Source of the DNA: Rhizobium sophorae
GTDB lineage: Bacteria; Pseudomonadota; Alphaproteobacteria; Rhizobiales; Rhizobiaceae
Assembly: GCF_013087515.1 (NCBI RefSeq)
Contig: NZ_JABFCN010000023.1
Location: 124,001-188,000 of the forward strand
Length of the DNA: 64,000 nucleotides
Reading direction: 5' to 3'
Shown: piece after piece, positions 8,642-18,800 of the stretch
Numbering within the stretch: position 1 is the first letter of the stretch
Layout of the letters: the number at the start of each line of letters is the position of its first letter
Notes under the pieces: model-generated
The model's database searches: none
What the model was told of the DNA's origin: nothing
The model's input: only the letters and a program-made list of their open reading frames with translations
Program-made: the position numbers and the translations under genes

Positions 8642-9529
8642 ATGACTTTCGTAGAATCGCAAGGGGACAGAAAGTATCGAACCAGCGAGCGAGTGGGCGG
8701 GCTCGTTGAATGCTCATCGCTGCAGGTCGAACTCCGACGTTTCGATCCGGGCTGGCAGGTCGATCTTACGCTCGAATGCACGGAGATAGCCGTCCTGCTC
8801 TCGGGTCAGTCGAAGATCAGATGGACCGGTGACGGTCATCGGAAGGAGGCTATCGCTCGCCCCGGCGTCGCTTGGATATGTCCCGCGGGTGTTCATGAAA
8901 GCGACGTAGAAATCATTGGCACCATGCCCGAGTCCCTGCACATCTTCCTGCCGCCGTCGCTCGTCGGTGAGAGCGCGCTTTCAAACTTTGAAATCGACCC
9001 GGCCCGGGTGCAGCTCGCCTATGCGGGCGGCGTCCCCGATCCCATGGTGCTGCAGATCGGCCAGCTTTTTCGTGGTTTGTTGAATCGAAGCTTAGAAGCG
9101 GCCGATCGACTCTTCCTCGACGGGATTCAGATGGCGCTGGCGGCGCACCTGCTGGGCACCTATTCGTCTGCTCGGTGGCATCCTGCCGCGCGGGTGCCGA
9201 CCATCGATCCAAAACGGCTGCAACGCGTCTTCGATTTTATCGAAGCCCGCATCGCCGCAGAGATCTCGCTGAATGACCTTGCCGCCGAGGCCTGCCTTAG
9301 CCCCTTTCATTTTGCCCGTATGTTTCGCAAGGCCACCGGCCTGGCGCCACATCGCTACGTCACCGAGCGACGGATCGAGGCGGCCAAGGAAAAGCTGCGG
9401 CTTGCGCGATCCTCGATTGTGGAGATCGCGCTCGACACCGGCTTCGGCTCGCAGGCGAATTTCACGCGCGTCTTTCGCAAGATGACCGGCTTGACACCCG
9501 GCCAGTACCGCGCGCTCATCACCGGCTAG
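8642..9529 (+). CDS. AraC-family transcriptional regulator
   Basis: This 295-residue regulator has an N-terminal cupin-like sensor part (GVAWICPAGVHESDVEI) and a C-terminal AraC/XylS DNA-binding domain with two HTH units. The first is EISLNDLAAEACLSPFHFAR and the second IVEIALDTGFGSQANFTRVF, followed by the FRKMTGLTPGQYR consensus. I take the ATG at 8642; an ATG at 8570 would add 24 low-complexity residues. It precedes the GlcG-like, SDR and SnoaL-like genes in the same direction, so it probably controls them. Confidence 0.85.
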   Translation: MTFVESQGDRKYRTSERVGGLVECSSLQVELRRFDPGWQVDLTLECTEIAVLLSGQSKIRWTGDGHRKEAIARPGVAWICPAGVHESDVEIIGTMPESLHIFLPPSLVGESALSNFEIDPARVQLAYAGGVPDPMVLQIGQLFRGLLNRSLEAADRLFLDGIQMALAAHLLGTYSSARWHPAARVPTIDPKRLQRVFDFIEARIAAEISLNDLAAEACLSPFHFARMFRKATGLAPHRYVTERRIEAAKEKLRLARSSIVEIALDTGFGSQANFTRVFRKMTGLTPGQYRALITG

Positions 9530-9700
9530 CGGTTTCCGCCTGCCGGAGAGAGTTCGCCCGTTGGTGCGCGCACGCACGCCGGAGCGCAAGATTTGCACAT
9601 AGCGCAGCAAGAGCTGAAAATACTGCAAAACCCTTTTCGGCCTACACCTGTCTCATCGAGCGGGGAGCACTGGTCCCCAAACGAAAAGGGAGACAGGGAG

Positions 9701-10099
9701 ATGATTACCATCGACCAAGCTCGCGGGATCATCGCTGCAGGCGAGGCGCGCGCTCAAGAAATCGGCGTGTCGGTCAATATCACGGTCCTCGACGCCGGAG
9801 CCCATCTCAAGGCGTTCAGCCGAATGGATGGCGCCGTGCTCGGCTCGATCGACCTTGCCATGGGCAAGGCCCGGACGGCCGTATTGTTTCAAACCACAAG
9901 CGAGGCCGTCTGGGAATATTGCAAGCCCGGCGCTCCCGCCCATGCCCTCGAATTATCCAACGGTGGCCTCACTCCCTTTGCCGGCGGCATCCCACTCTTT
10001 GCCCGCAACGGCACGGTGCTCGGCGCCGTTGGCGTTTCCGGCGGAGCGGTTCCGCAGGACCTGGAAATCGCGCAGGCAGCGGCTGCAGCCGTCGCGTGA
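9701..10099 (+). CDS. GlcG/HbpS (DUF336) family protein
   Basis: This is a 132-residue protein of the GlcG/HbpS family. The ATG at 9701 has GGGAGA and AGGGAG upstream. Family features are the VNITVLDAGAHLKAFSRMDGA strand-helix unit split by GSIDLAMGKARTA, and the glycine-rich end GGIPLFARNGTVLGAVGVSGG. Some members bind haem; others sit in glycolate, propanediol or aromatic catabolism operons with unclear function. Its neighbours are an SDR dehydrogenase and a SnoaL-like protein, so a metabolic accessory role is likelier than haem sensing. The function is not certain. Confidence 0.82.
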   Translation: MITIDQARGIIAAGEARAQEIGVSVNITVLDAGAHLKAFSRMDGAVLGSIDLAMGKARTAVLFQTTSEAVWEYCKPGAPAHALELSNGGLTPFAGGIPLFARNGTVLGAVGVSGGAVPQDLEIAQAAAAAVA

Positions 10100-10154
10100 T
10101 GCTCTTGCCAGCGCTTGATTTTAACCAACCCCGAAATATCGAAAGGAATGTCGC

Positions 10155-10958
10155 ATGACCAGGACCATTTTGATCACCGGTGCAGGCTCCGGCTTCGGCA
10201 AGGCTGCCGCCATCGGCATGGCCAAGAACGGCCACAGCATCATCGCGACCACACAGGTTTCGTCGCAGGTCACGCCGCTGCGTGAGGAAGTCGCCGCCCT
10301 CGGATACAAGAACTTCCGCGTCGAGCGTCTCGACCTCACCGACCCCTACGACATCAGGCAGGCGCAGGGCTGGGACTTTGACGTCCTCTGGAACAATGCC
10401 GGCATGGGCGAAGCCGGCCCGGTTTGGGAAATCCCGATCGAGCTCGTTCGAAAGAACTACGAAGTCAACGTCTTCCTGCCGCTGGTGCTGACCCAGGGCG
10501 TCGTCCAGAAATGGGTGCGCGAACGCAAGCAGGGCAAGGTGGTCTTCACGTCCTCGATGGGCGGCCTCTTCACTCCGGCCAACTGGGGCACCTATGTCTC
10601 CACCAAGCACGCTTTGGAATCGATCGCCGAAGCGCTGCAGCAGGAACTCGCCTCCTATGGCATCAAGATCCAGACGATCAATCCGGGCGCCTACTACACC
10701 GGCTACAACGAGACGATGGCCGACAATCCGTTCCGTTGGCTGGATGACAGCAAGAACTTCACCAAGCGCGGCGATCTTCGCAAGGGCTTCGACGATTTCT
10801 TCGCCACCCCCGAAGGTAAGATGGACCCGAAGGAAATGATCGACCGTATGATCGACATCGTTCCGGCCGACACCGGCAGGTTCCGCAACGTGGTTCCGAA
10901 GGTCATCGAGGACATGCTGAAGGAGCATCAGCTGAGAGCCTGGGAAAACCAGATCTGA
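10155..10958 (+). CDS. Short-chain dehydrogenase/reductase
   Basis: This is a classical SDR of 267 residues. The cofactor loop is TGAGSGFG (residues 8-15), followed by NNAGMGE and the Ser in TSSMGG; the catalytic Tyr and Lys are in the YVSTK stretch (YxxxK). AGGAATG precedes the start. It would oxidise or reduce an alcohol/carbonyl with NAD(P)(H). It lies between a GlcG-like gene and a SnoaL-like gene behind an AraC regulator. The substrate cannot be named. Confidence 0.88.
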   Translation: MTRTILITGAGSGFGKAAAIGMAKNGHSIIATTQVSSQVTPLREEVAALGYKNFRVERLDLTDPYDIRQAQGWDFDVLWNNAGMGEAGPVWEIPIELVRKNYEVNVFLPLVLTQGVVQKWVRERKQGKVVFTSSMGGLFTPANWGTYVSTKHALESIAEALQQELASYGIKIQTINPGAYYTGYNETMADNPFRWLDDSKNFTKRGDLRKGFDDFFATPEGKMDPKEMIDRMIDIVPADTGRFRNVVPKVIEDMLKEHQLRAWENQI

Positions 10959-11039
10959 GCAGAGTTTTTGGCGGCGAGCGCTGCAAGCGGCATCCGGCCA
11001 GCGGGTGTCGCGCCACCAACCCGACCCTTGGAGGAAACC

Positions 11040-11582
11040 ATGTCCACAACCGCAACTGTCCGCAGCCCGGAATCCTTTCTCCGCCGCATCTTCAACGCTG
11101 CCCTCGGTATCGCCGCCACCATTCTGGCTCTGGGTGGGCTGGAAGCGCGCGCTGCACCGCAGACGCTGACCGAAACCGAACGCCGCAACAAGACGACCGT
11201 CGAGGCTGGCTTTGAAGCGTGGGCGGCCGGCACAGGCAGCCCTTATGACCTCCTCGCCGACGACGCCCGCTGGACGATCGAGGGCTATTCGCTGGCATCG
11301 AAGACCTATCCTAGTCGCGAGGCGTTTTTACGCGAAGTGATCCGCCCGTTTAATGCCCGCATGAAGGCGCCGCTGAAGCCCGCGATCCGCAACGTCTATG
11401 CCGACGGCGACACTGTGATCGTCGTTTTCGACGCTCGCGGCATCGCTCGCGACGGGGAGCCTTACGCCAACACCTATGCCTGGTTTCTCGACATGCGCGA
11501 CGGCCGTATTGTCCGCGCCTCGGCCTTCTTCGATTCGGTCGTGTTCAACGCGTTCTGGACCCGCGTGACCCCGGCCGATTAG
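11040..11582 (+). CDS. SnoaL-like (NTF2 fold) secreted protein
   Basis: The 180-residue protein starts at an ATG with a strong GGAGG site. Residues 1 to about 39 look like a signal peptide (RRIFNAALGIAATILALGG, then ARA|AP). The rest has the NTF2/SnoaL pattern: a helix NKTTVEAGFEAWAAG, then ARWTIEG and alternating strands ending RIVRASAFFDSVVFNAFW. Members of this fold are small cavities used as isomerases, cyclases or binding proteins. It is the last gene of the AraC-linked group. A secreted SnoaL next to cytosolic SDR and GlcG proteins is mildly unusual. Confidence 0.72.
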   Translation: MSTTATVRSPESFLRRIFNAALGIAATILALGGLEARAAPQTLTETERRNKTTVEAGFEAWAAGTGSPYDLLADDARWTIEGYSLASKTYPSREAFLREVIRPFNARMKAPLKPAIRNVYADGDTVIVVFDARGIARDGEPYANTYAWFLDMRDGRIVRASAFFDSVVFNAFWTRVTPAD

Positions 11583-11670
11583 CCGGAATGGCCACATGCT
11601 GGATCCATGCAGCAATCGTCAGGACGGAGGTCAACTTATCTCGTGTATCTGATCTGACGTCATCCGCGCG

Positions 11671-13548
11671 TCATCTTTGCGTCACGCGCCGCGAAGAGAC
11701 CAAGTGGATTGGCGTGTTGCCTTCAAAGGCCCGTCCGCTGCGCTGCACGTCCGCCGTGCTTTTGTCGCCGTCCAATTGAAACTGGTTGACCAGATCCCGC
11801 AGGCGGCCTGCCTCGGAGGACAACGAGGCAACGGCAGCCGTCGACTGCTCGACCATCGCCGCATTTTGCTGGGTCGCCTGGTCCATCTGATTGACGGCCG
11901 TGTTGATCTCGGCAAGTCCAGTCGACTGCTCGCGCGCCGATGTGGCAATCGCGTCCATGAGTTGGTTGATCTGGGCGACGTACTCACCGATCGACTTGAG
12001 CGAGGTTCCGGTTTCAAGAACCAGTTTCACGCCATTTTCCACATCAGTTGATGACTTTTGAATAAAGCCCTTGATTTCCTTGGCCGCTTGGGCGGCTCGC
12101 TGGGCGAGCTCACGGACTTCCTGGGCGACAACAGCAAAACCCTTGCCCGCCTCACCCGCACGGGCAGCCTCAACGCCGGCATTCAGCGCCAGGAGGTTCG
12201 TCTGAAAGGCGATTTCATCGATTGCACTAATGATGTTCGAAATCTGCTGTGAACTGTTCTCGATGCGTCGCATGGCCCCTTCCGCCTCCGAGACGACCGC
12301 TGCCGACCGCTGGGCGCTGATATCGGCTTCTTTGGCGACATTGCGCGCCTCGTCGGTGCGTTTGGTCGCCATCGTCACATTCGACGTGATCTCGTCCAGG
12401 GCTGCGGCCGTCTCCTCGAGGGAGGCGGCTTGTTGTTCGGTGCGTTTGGAAAGATCCTGCGCGGCAGATGCAATCTCACCCGTACCATTATCGATGCTGT
12501 GTACCGTCTGGAGCACGGCGCCGATGGTCGCGCCCAATTGCCGGAGCGAAGCGTTGAAGTCTTCGCGCAGGGCTTCATATTCGGCCGCAAATTGCTCCGA
12601 AAGCTGGAAGGAGATGTCGCCTGATGCAAGCCGCCGGAGGCCTTCGCCCAATGTCGTGGTCGCGAAGCGCAATTGTTCCGCCTCGCGTTCGGCGCGCTGC
12701 TGGGCTGCGGCGCGCGCTGCCTCGCTCTCGCTGCGGGATTCGGCGGCTTCCTTCTCGAGCCTGACGACGTTGAGGGCATTCTGACGAAAGATTTCAACCG
12801 CACCGGCCATTTCGCCGATTTCGTCGGCGCGACCGGCATAGGGAATATCACTGTCAAGATCGCCATCCGACAGGCGCCTCATGGCGGAAGCGATGCTTCG
12901 GATTGGGTTGGCGATGCCCGATATCGCAAATAAGATGCCGGCTATGGCAAGAAGCACGGCCAGCGCTGCGATCGCGGCCGTCAGCGTGAAAGCGGATTGC
13001 GCGGAAGCACCGCTCGCGGCTACAAAGCCTTCGGCCTGGCTGAGAATGAAAGTGACCAGATCCGCCACCGCCTTGTTCACCAGCTCGGCTTGTGGCTCCA
13101 TATTTTCCTTGAAAAGACGGATTGCTTCAGGCGTCTTCCCGTCATTTTCAAGCGCGATCATTTGCTCTGCCAGCGCGCGATATTTGGCGAGTTCCGGCTT
13201 CATCTGGTTGATCAGTTCGCGTCCACGCTCGGTGCGGAGGCCTTTTTCGTATTCGGTGACGACTTTCTCGACCGCAGCGCCGGCGGCATCGATTTTTTGT
13301 TGTCCGACCATCCGCTCCTCCGCCGTATCCTCCAGGAGGTACTGGGCATAGACCAGTTTCAGGTCGAGGAAGTCATCCTTGATCTCGCGAGCCGTCACAA
13401 GCCGCTGCATCCAGAAGGTCCCGATCTGCTCGGTATTGGCACGAAGCGTCGAAATCGTGCTCAGCGAGACATAGGACAGGCTAACCATGAACAGAGTGAT
13501 GATCGACAACTTTAAGATCAGGGCTTGCTTGATACTCGGGCGTTTCAT
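11671..13548 (-). CDS. Methyl-accepting chemotaxis protein
   Basis: This 625-residue chemoreceptor starts at an ATG with GAGGAGA upstream. It has a first membrane helix (about 10-32), a periplasmic four-helix sensor of roughly 150 residues, a second membrane helix (about 185-210), a HAMP linker ([20 protein letters not shown]), and a long cytoplasmic coiled coil. The signalling tip is the conserved [20 protein letters not shown] followed by [17 protein letters not shown]. No CheR-docking pentapeptide is visible at the C-terminus (ends RRVTQR). No che genes lie nearby, so it would join arrays encoded elsewhere. The ligand is unknown. Confidence 0.93.
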   Translation of the reverse strand: MKRPSIKQALILKLSIITLFMVSLSYVSLSTISTLRANTEQIGTFWMQRLVTAREIKDDFLDLKLVYAQYLLEDTAEERMVGQQKIDAAGAAVEKVVTEYEKGLRTERGRELINQMKPELAKYRALAEQMIALENDGKTPEAIRLFKENMEPQAELVNKAVADLVTFILSQAEGFVAASGASAQSAFTLTAAIAALAVLLAIAGILFAISGIANPIRSIASAMRRLSDGDLDSDIPYAGRADEIGEMAGAVEIFRQNALNVVRLEKEAAESRSESEAARAAAQQRAEREAEQLRFATTTLGEGLRRLASGDISFQLSEQFAAEYEALREDFNASLRQLGATIGAVLQTVHSIDNGTGEIASAAQDLSKRTEQQAASLEETAAALDEITSNVTMATKRTDEARNVAKEADISAQRSAAVVSEAEGAMRRIENSSQQISNIISAIDEIAFQTNLLALNAGVEAARAGEAGKGFAVVAQEVRELAQRAAQAAKEIKGFIQKSSTDVENGVKLVLETGTSLKSIGEYVAQINQLMDAIATSAREQSTGLAEINTAVNQMDQATQQNAAMVEQSTAAVASLSSEAGRLRDLVNQFQLDGDKSTADVQRSGRAFEGNTPIHLVSSRRVTQR

Positions 13549-13757
13549 GCGGGTCTCCTCGAAGATAGCTGGGACGAGCTGCGTGCCGGCTTATGCAAGA
13601 TCTCGCACCGGATTCCATAATTTAGTATTAACTAAACAATGTTCTGGCCGCATTTGCGAAGATCTTCTGAGTTGACCAATACTTCCGCGATCAATTAAAC
13701 GCGTTACGACCCAGAGTTCTTGAAAATTCAGGGAGATAGCTGCCACGGCGAGTGAAA

Positions 13758-14477
13758 ATGCACCAACCTGAAGATCAAGCTGCCGGCATTGAAATCGCGC
13801 TTTGGCCGTATTCCAAGAACGAAGGAGACTGGAACCGCTGGATGCAGTCGCTCTCACCGGATGAACGGGAGCGGGCTGCGACCTACCGGTTCGAGCGCGA
13901 TCGGATCTCCTTCATTGCCGGCCGGTATCTCCTGCGGCGGTTGTTGAGCGTGCATACCGGGATATTGCCGGGCAAGCTCCTGTTGTCCCCGGACAACCGC
14001 GGCAAGCTGAGGCTTGAGGGGCGTGAGAGGCCGCATTTCAGCCTCGCAAATACCGACGGGCTTGTCGCGGTCGCTGTCGCTTCAGGATGTGACCACCTGG
14101 GAATAGACTGCGAACGCGTCGATACCGAGATCGAAGCGGCGGCAGTGGATAACTATTGCAGCGCGGACGAACGGCGCTGCCTTGCGGAATTGCCTGCGCG
14201 CGAACGCGCGCGCGCGGCCATTGCACTCTGGACGCTGAAGGAGAGCCATCTGAAGGCACTCGGCGTCGGGCTGCGCGAGAATCCCCGCAACGTCGCCTTT
14301 TCCTGGAAGGATGGTATCCCCGTCATGGTCGATGGCGGCGATCGTGACCGGCGATGGCATCACCGTCTGGTCGAAAGCGGCAGCCAGCACGTCGTCGCGC
14401 TGGCTGCTTGCTCTCAATCCGGGTTCCCCGGCATTTCGACACGCCTGTTTCAGGACGACAGCATGCCGTCCGAATAG
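13758..14477 (+). CDS. vbsP: 4'-phosphopantetheinyl transferase, VbsP
   Basis: The protein (239 residues) is a Sfp-type phosphopantetheinyl transferase. It carries the magnesium/CoA motif LGIDCERV and the downstream WTLKESHLKALG, both diagnostic. It would attach the pantetheine arm to the carrier domain of the adjacent NRPS. Its 3' end overlaps the convergent vbsO gene by 28 bases. In R. leguminosarum vbsP is part of the vicibactin set and is described as iron-independent. The start is either this ATG or a GTG six bases upstream at 13752. Confidence 0.88.
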   Translation: MHQPEDQAAGIEIALWPYSKNEGDWNRWMQSLSPDERERAATYRFERDRISFIAGRYLLRRLLSVHTGILPGKLLLSPDNRGKLRLEGRERPHFSLANTDGLVAVAVASGCDHLGIDCERVDTEIEAAAVDNYCSADERRCLAELPARERARAAIALWTLKESHLKALGVGLRENPRNVAFSWKDGIPVMVDGGDRDRRWHHRLVESGSQHVVALAACSQSGFPGISTRLFQDDSMPSE

Positions 14478-15802
14478 CCGGTTCGGAGCTGATGAGGCAT
14501 TGCGGAAGCGGTCTCCGTCGCCCAGGCGAGTTGCCCGTTGTCGGGTTCCGCATCGAAGTGCTGCCGGCCGAGAAGCGTATTGACGATAGTTGCGCTGCGC
14601 CAGGCCATGAGGCTGAGCTGAGAGTCGGCGATACCGTGCGAGTACCGGCCCGCATTCTGCGCAAACAGCCGGTTGGCCCTCGGACCCGTCCACTGCATCG
14701 TGTAGTCGTCATTGAGAAGCGGATAGCCGTTTCTGTCGAGCGTTATCCTGTCGCCCAGCGAGCCGAGAGCATCGGGCAATCGGAACCGGTAGCCGGTTGC
14801 CAGAACCACCGCATCCGCATGGAGCACCTCGATCCCACCGTCGAATTGGTTCCTGACGATGAGCCGATAGGCATTGCCGTTCCGCTCCATCTGGATCACA
14901 TCACGATTTGGGGCCAGAGATGCGTTGAGCGTGCTCGGCTCGAGATAACGCAACGCATAGAGGCGTCGATAGATCGCGTGAATCGTCGAAATCGACAAGC
15001 CGTCGCTGGTCAGGATCGAGTTCTTCAAAGCGGCCTGCTTCTGCTCGCCGCCGAGCTTCAGATAGGCCCGCACGTATTCCGGTGAGAAAACCTGGTTCGA
15101 AAACGGTGTGTCGTTAATCGGCTCGAAATTATGACGCCGGCTGATCCATGTCAGCTCCTGCATGGAACCAGGATCGGCAAGCAGGGCTTCGACGACCTCA
15201 CCGCCGCTTTGACCGCCGCCGACCACGACGATGCGGGCGGCGCCGAGATCGCTGAGACGCGATTTGGCCTCGCTGTTATGAAAGCAGTCGGCGCCTAGAA
15301 ACGGTTTTGCCCAGTCGGGCACGAAAGGTGAAGACCCCGTGCCGATTACCAGGTTTCGCGCCTCTTCCTGCCCATTGTCGAACCGCAGGAAGAAGCGGTC
15401 GTCGCGGTGCTCGACGTTGCGGATCTCCGTTCCAAAGCGCAGGCCGTCCACGCCGTTAGCGACCCAAGCGAGATAGCGCGCGAACTCCTGCCGGGGAACG
15501 GCGTCATAATTGGCGTTCAGGAAGGCGTAGAGCCTCTTATGGGCAACCAGATAGGAGACAAATGACCAGCGGCTGGTCGGCAGGACCGGGGTGACGAGGT
15601 CTTTCAGAAAAGACGATTGCAGCTCGACGCCGGGCATCATCATACCCGGATGCCAGTCGAACGAGTCTCGTCGCTCGAAGAAACGGCTTCTGATCTCGGG
15701 CACCGACTCGAACAGGCAGGCGAGGCTCAGATTGGAGGGGCCGATGCCGATGCCGGCAATATCCAGCGGTTCGGCATCCCTGCGGGCAAAAGCGACGGTC
15801 AT
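14450..15802 (-). CDS. vbsO: L-ornithine N5-monooxygenase, VbsO
   Basis: This 450-residue flavin-dependent N-hydroxylase is of the SidA/PvdA/IucD family. The FAD loop GIGPSNLSLA begins near residue 18, the NADPH loop VVVGGGQSGGE is in the middle, and ATGYRF marks the second half. It converts L-ornithine to N5-hydroxyornithine, the iron-binding precursor of hydroxamate siderophores. The ATG at 15802 overlaps the vbsS stop by four bases (ATGA), so it is translated from the vbsGSO message. A longer open frame upstream to 16291 is only a shadow of vbsS. Assignment as VbsO rests on family plus the full vicibactin neighbourhood. Confidence 0.92.
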   Translation of the reverse strand: MTVAFARRDAEPLDIAGIGIGPSNLSLACLFESVPEIRSRFFERRDSFDWHPGMMMPGVELQSSFLKDLVTPVLPTSRWSFVSYLVAHKRLYAFLNANYDAVPRQEFARYLAWVANGVDGLRFGTEIRNVEHRDDRFFLRFDNGQEEARNLVIGTGSSPFVPDWAKPFLGADCFHNSEAKSRLSDLGAARIVVVGGGQSGGEVVEALLADPGSMQELTWISRRHNFEPINDTPFSNQVFSPEYVRAYLKLGGEQKQAALKNSILTSDGLSISTIHAIYRRLYALRYLEPSTLNASLAPNRDVIQMERNGNAYRLIVRNQFDGGIEVLHADAVVLATGYRFRLPDALGSLGDRITLDRNGYPLLNDDYTMQWTGPRANRLFAQNAGRYSHGIADSQLSLMAWRSATIVNTLLGRQHFDAEPDNGQLAWATETASAMPHQLRTGYSDGMLSS

Positions 15803-18800
15803 GCGATATCCTTCTCTGTTTCCTTGAGACGCAGGGCGAGCCTTGAGTGGAAGGCGGGAGACCCGATCATGTGCAGATGGTTGGTGCCGGTGATGATTTC
15901 GGCCGCACGTGCCCGCGGCGACAGGCGGCGCCAGTCGATCAGGTTGAGGCCGCGGTTGAGGCTGTCGTCGGCAGCCCAGGGGTAGATCGGCACATCGTGA
16001 GGAACGAGCCGGTGCTTGCGGAAGATCAGGGCATTGTCGATCAGCACCCAGAAGGTATGCTCGCGGCTGCTGATATCGGGTCCGTCGGTCGGAAGAGGGT
16101 CCTTCTCGTCGCCGACGAAGCGCAGGAATTGATCGTAGGTATCCGCGTCCATCGTTGACAGCAGCCGGTCCCATTCGGGGCGCATCGCCGTCTTTTGAAG
16201 CCATGCCTGTACGTCTCGATGGAGCGCATCGCGCTCGCCCGGTCGGAAGCGCGGCTTGGCGCCGATCGCGAATTCCGATCCGAGGTCGCAAACATCGACC
16301 ATCGCCATCATCCTGACGTCGACTTGGCCACCGAGGGCGCGGGCAGCGTCATAAGCAAGAAGACCGCCCCACGACCAGCCAAGGAAATAGCAGGGCGCTC
16401 CCTGACTATGCGTCCTGATATAGTCAACATAGCTCTCGATAATCTCTTCGACCGGAGCGCCGACTGCCTTTTTCTCTGAAAGCGAGTGGCAAATGAAGCC
16501 GGTCGCCGGCTGATCGGCTCCGAGATAGTCGACGAGCTTGACATATTCGCGGGTGCTGACGAGAAGCCCCGGGAAGCAATAGAGCCGCGGCTTGCTGCCG
16601 GAAGCGCGCAGCACGATCACCTCGGAGAGATCCCGTTGGTCCCCCTGCTCCATCACGCCGGCAAAAGAGCGTATGGTCGGATTGTTGAAGATATCGGCGA
16701 CAATGAGCGGGGTTTTCGGCCGGCGCTGCCGCAGCTGCGAAAGGATGCGGATCGCGCCCAGCGAATTGCCGCCGATCGCGAAGAAATTGTCCTCGACGCT
16801 GATTGCTTCCAGCTTGAGAACCTGCCGCCAGACATCCAGCACCTCCTCTTCGAGCACGGTCGCCGGCTCGACGATGGCACGTTTGACCGGTTGCGGCGCC
16901 GGCAGCGCGAAGCGATCGAGCTTGCTGTTCGGATTGGTCGGCATTTTTTCCAGTTCGACCACGGCAGACGGCACCATGTAGGATGGCAGGCTGCGTTCGA
17001 GGCCGGCGCGGATCGTCTCGACGTCCAACGTCTCGTCTTTCTTGGGAACGACGTAGGCAACGAGCGCCTTGTCGCCGCCGGCATCGTCATCGCGCAGGAC
17101 GACCAGGGCTTCGCCGACGCCGGGTTGCTGGAGGAGAGCCGCTTCGATCTCGCCCAGCTCGATCCGGTAGCCGCGAAGCTTCACCTGATGGTCGACACGA
17201 CCGACGAATTCGACGGTTCCGTCATCACGCCAACGCGTCAGGTCGCCGGAGCGATAAAGCCGGCCGCCGTCGCTTGAGAACGGATCGGGGATGAAGCGGT
17301 CCGCCGTCGTGTCCGGCTTGCCGAGATAGCCGCGTGCGATACCCTCGCCGCCGATATAGAGCTCGCCGGTCACGCCGATCGGGCACGGATTGAGATCGGG
17401 GTCGAGCACATAGACGCGCCTTAACCCGACAGCGCGACCGAGCGGAGCATAGACCCCCTGGAATTTCGTGCCGGCCCTCACCTTCCAGACCATCGGCGTC
17501 ATGATGGTTTCGGTCGGCCCGTAGCCGTTGATCAGCCATTCCGATTTCAGCGCCCGCGACAATAGATCGAAGGTCGGCTGCGCCAGCCCTTCGCCGCCGA
17601 AGGAGTAAAGCCGCATCGGCGGCGCGCCGCCCGTCACATCTGCCCATTCCGCCAGTTGCTGCAGATAGGTGGTCGGAATGCTGGCATTGTTGGCGCCGTG
17701 CTTGCGCATCGCCGTCAATGTCTCTTCCGGTGTCCAGAGCGGCTGGTCAGGCAGGATGATGCTGCCGCCCTCCATCAGCGGGTTCATCCATCGCTCATGC
17801 CCGCCATCCGAACTGAAAGGCAGGAACGGCAGCTCGCGGGAGTCAGAGCTCATGCCATAGATACGCGAGGTGTTTTGCAGATGGTGCGTCAGCGGCCCGT
17901 GCTCGACAGCCACGCCCTTCGGCAATCCTGTCGATCCGGAGGTGTACATGACGTAGGCGAGCTGATCCTTGTGGATCGGAATATCAAGCGGCGTATCCGG
18001 CTCGCCGTCGAGGTCGATCTTGTCGAGTTCGAGGATGATGGTGTCGAGCTCTTCCGGCAGCCGATGGCGAAGCCAGCTGTGGGTCAGAACGATCTTGACA
18101 CCGCCATCGCGCAGAATGTGGTGGTTGCGCACCGGCGGATGGTCGGGCTCGACCGGGATATAGGCACCGCCCGCCTTCAGCGTCGCGAGGATCCCGACGA
18201 TTGCCTCCGGAGAGCGCTTGATGAAGATGGCGACCGTCACCTCGGCGCGAACGCCCAGATGCCGCAACCGGCGTGCGAGACGGTTGGTGCTGGCTTCCAG
18301 CCAGCCATGGCTCCATTCCTCGTCGCCATAGACGATCGCCGTCTTCCCCGGCGTCTGGCGCGAATGGGCCGATATCAGCTCGTGGACCGGCCTGTCATCG
18401 TTGACAACTTCGTCTTCGTAGGGCGCCGACAAATGATCGAGCTCATCACTCCCCACGAGTTCGATGTCCTTGATGCGGACATTCGGCCGTGCGACGAACT
18501 GTTCGAGCGCAAGGATGAAATGCCGGGAAACGCGGGCAATCAGGGCGCTGTCATAGAGATCCTGGGCATAATCGATGAGCCCGGATGCGGTCCCATCCAG
18601 GCCCGCCTCGATCACCAGGGAAAGCTCGCTATCGGCGCGTGCGCCCAGAGGTTCCAGATTGGTTGCGTGCCCGGGGACCGGATACGACTCACGGAATTCG
18701 AACAGCGCCTTGACCACGGCTTCCTGGGCAGCCGCTTCGTCGACGACCAGTTCCTGCGTGATGCGCTCCAGCGGAACGAGCCGGGCAAGCCCCTCCTCCG

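Noticed and set aside
15803..16291. N-terminal extension of the VbsO frame
   Set aside because: This part is out of frame with vbsS, which encodes the thioesterase there. The ATG at 15802 with ATGA overlap explains the start.
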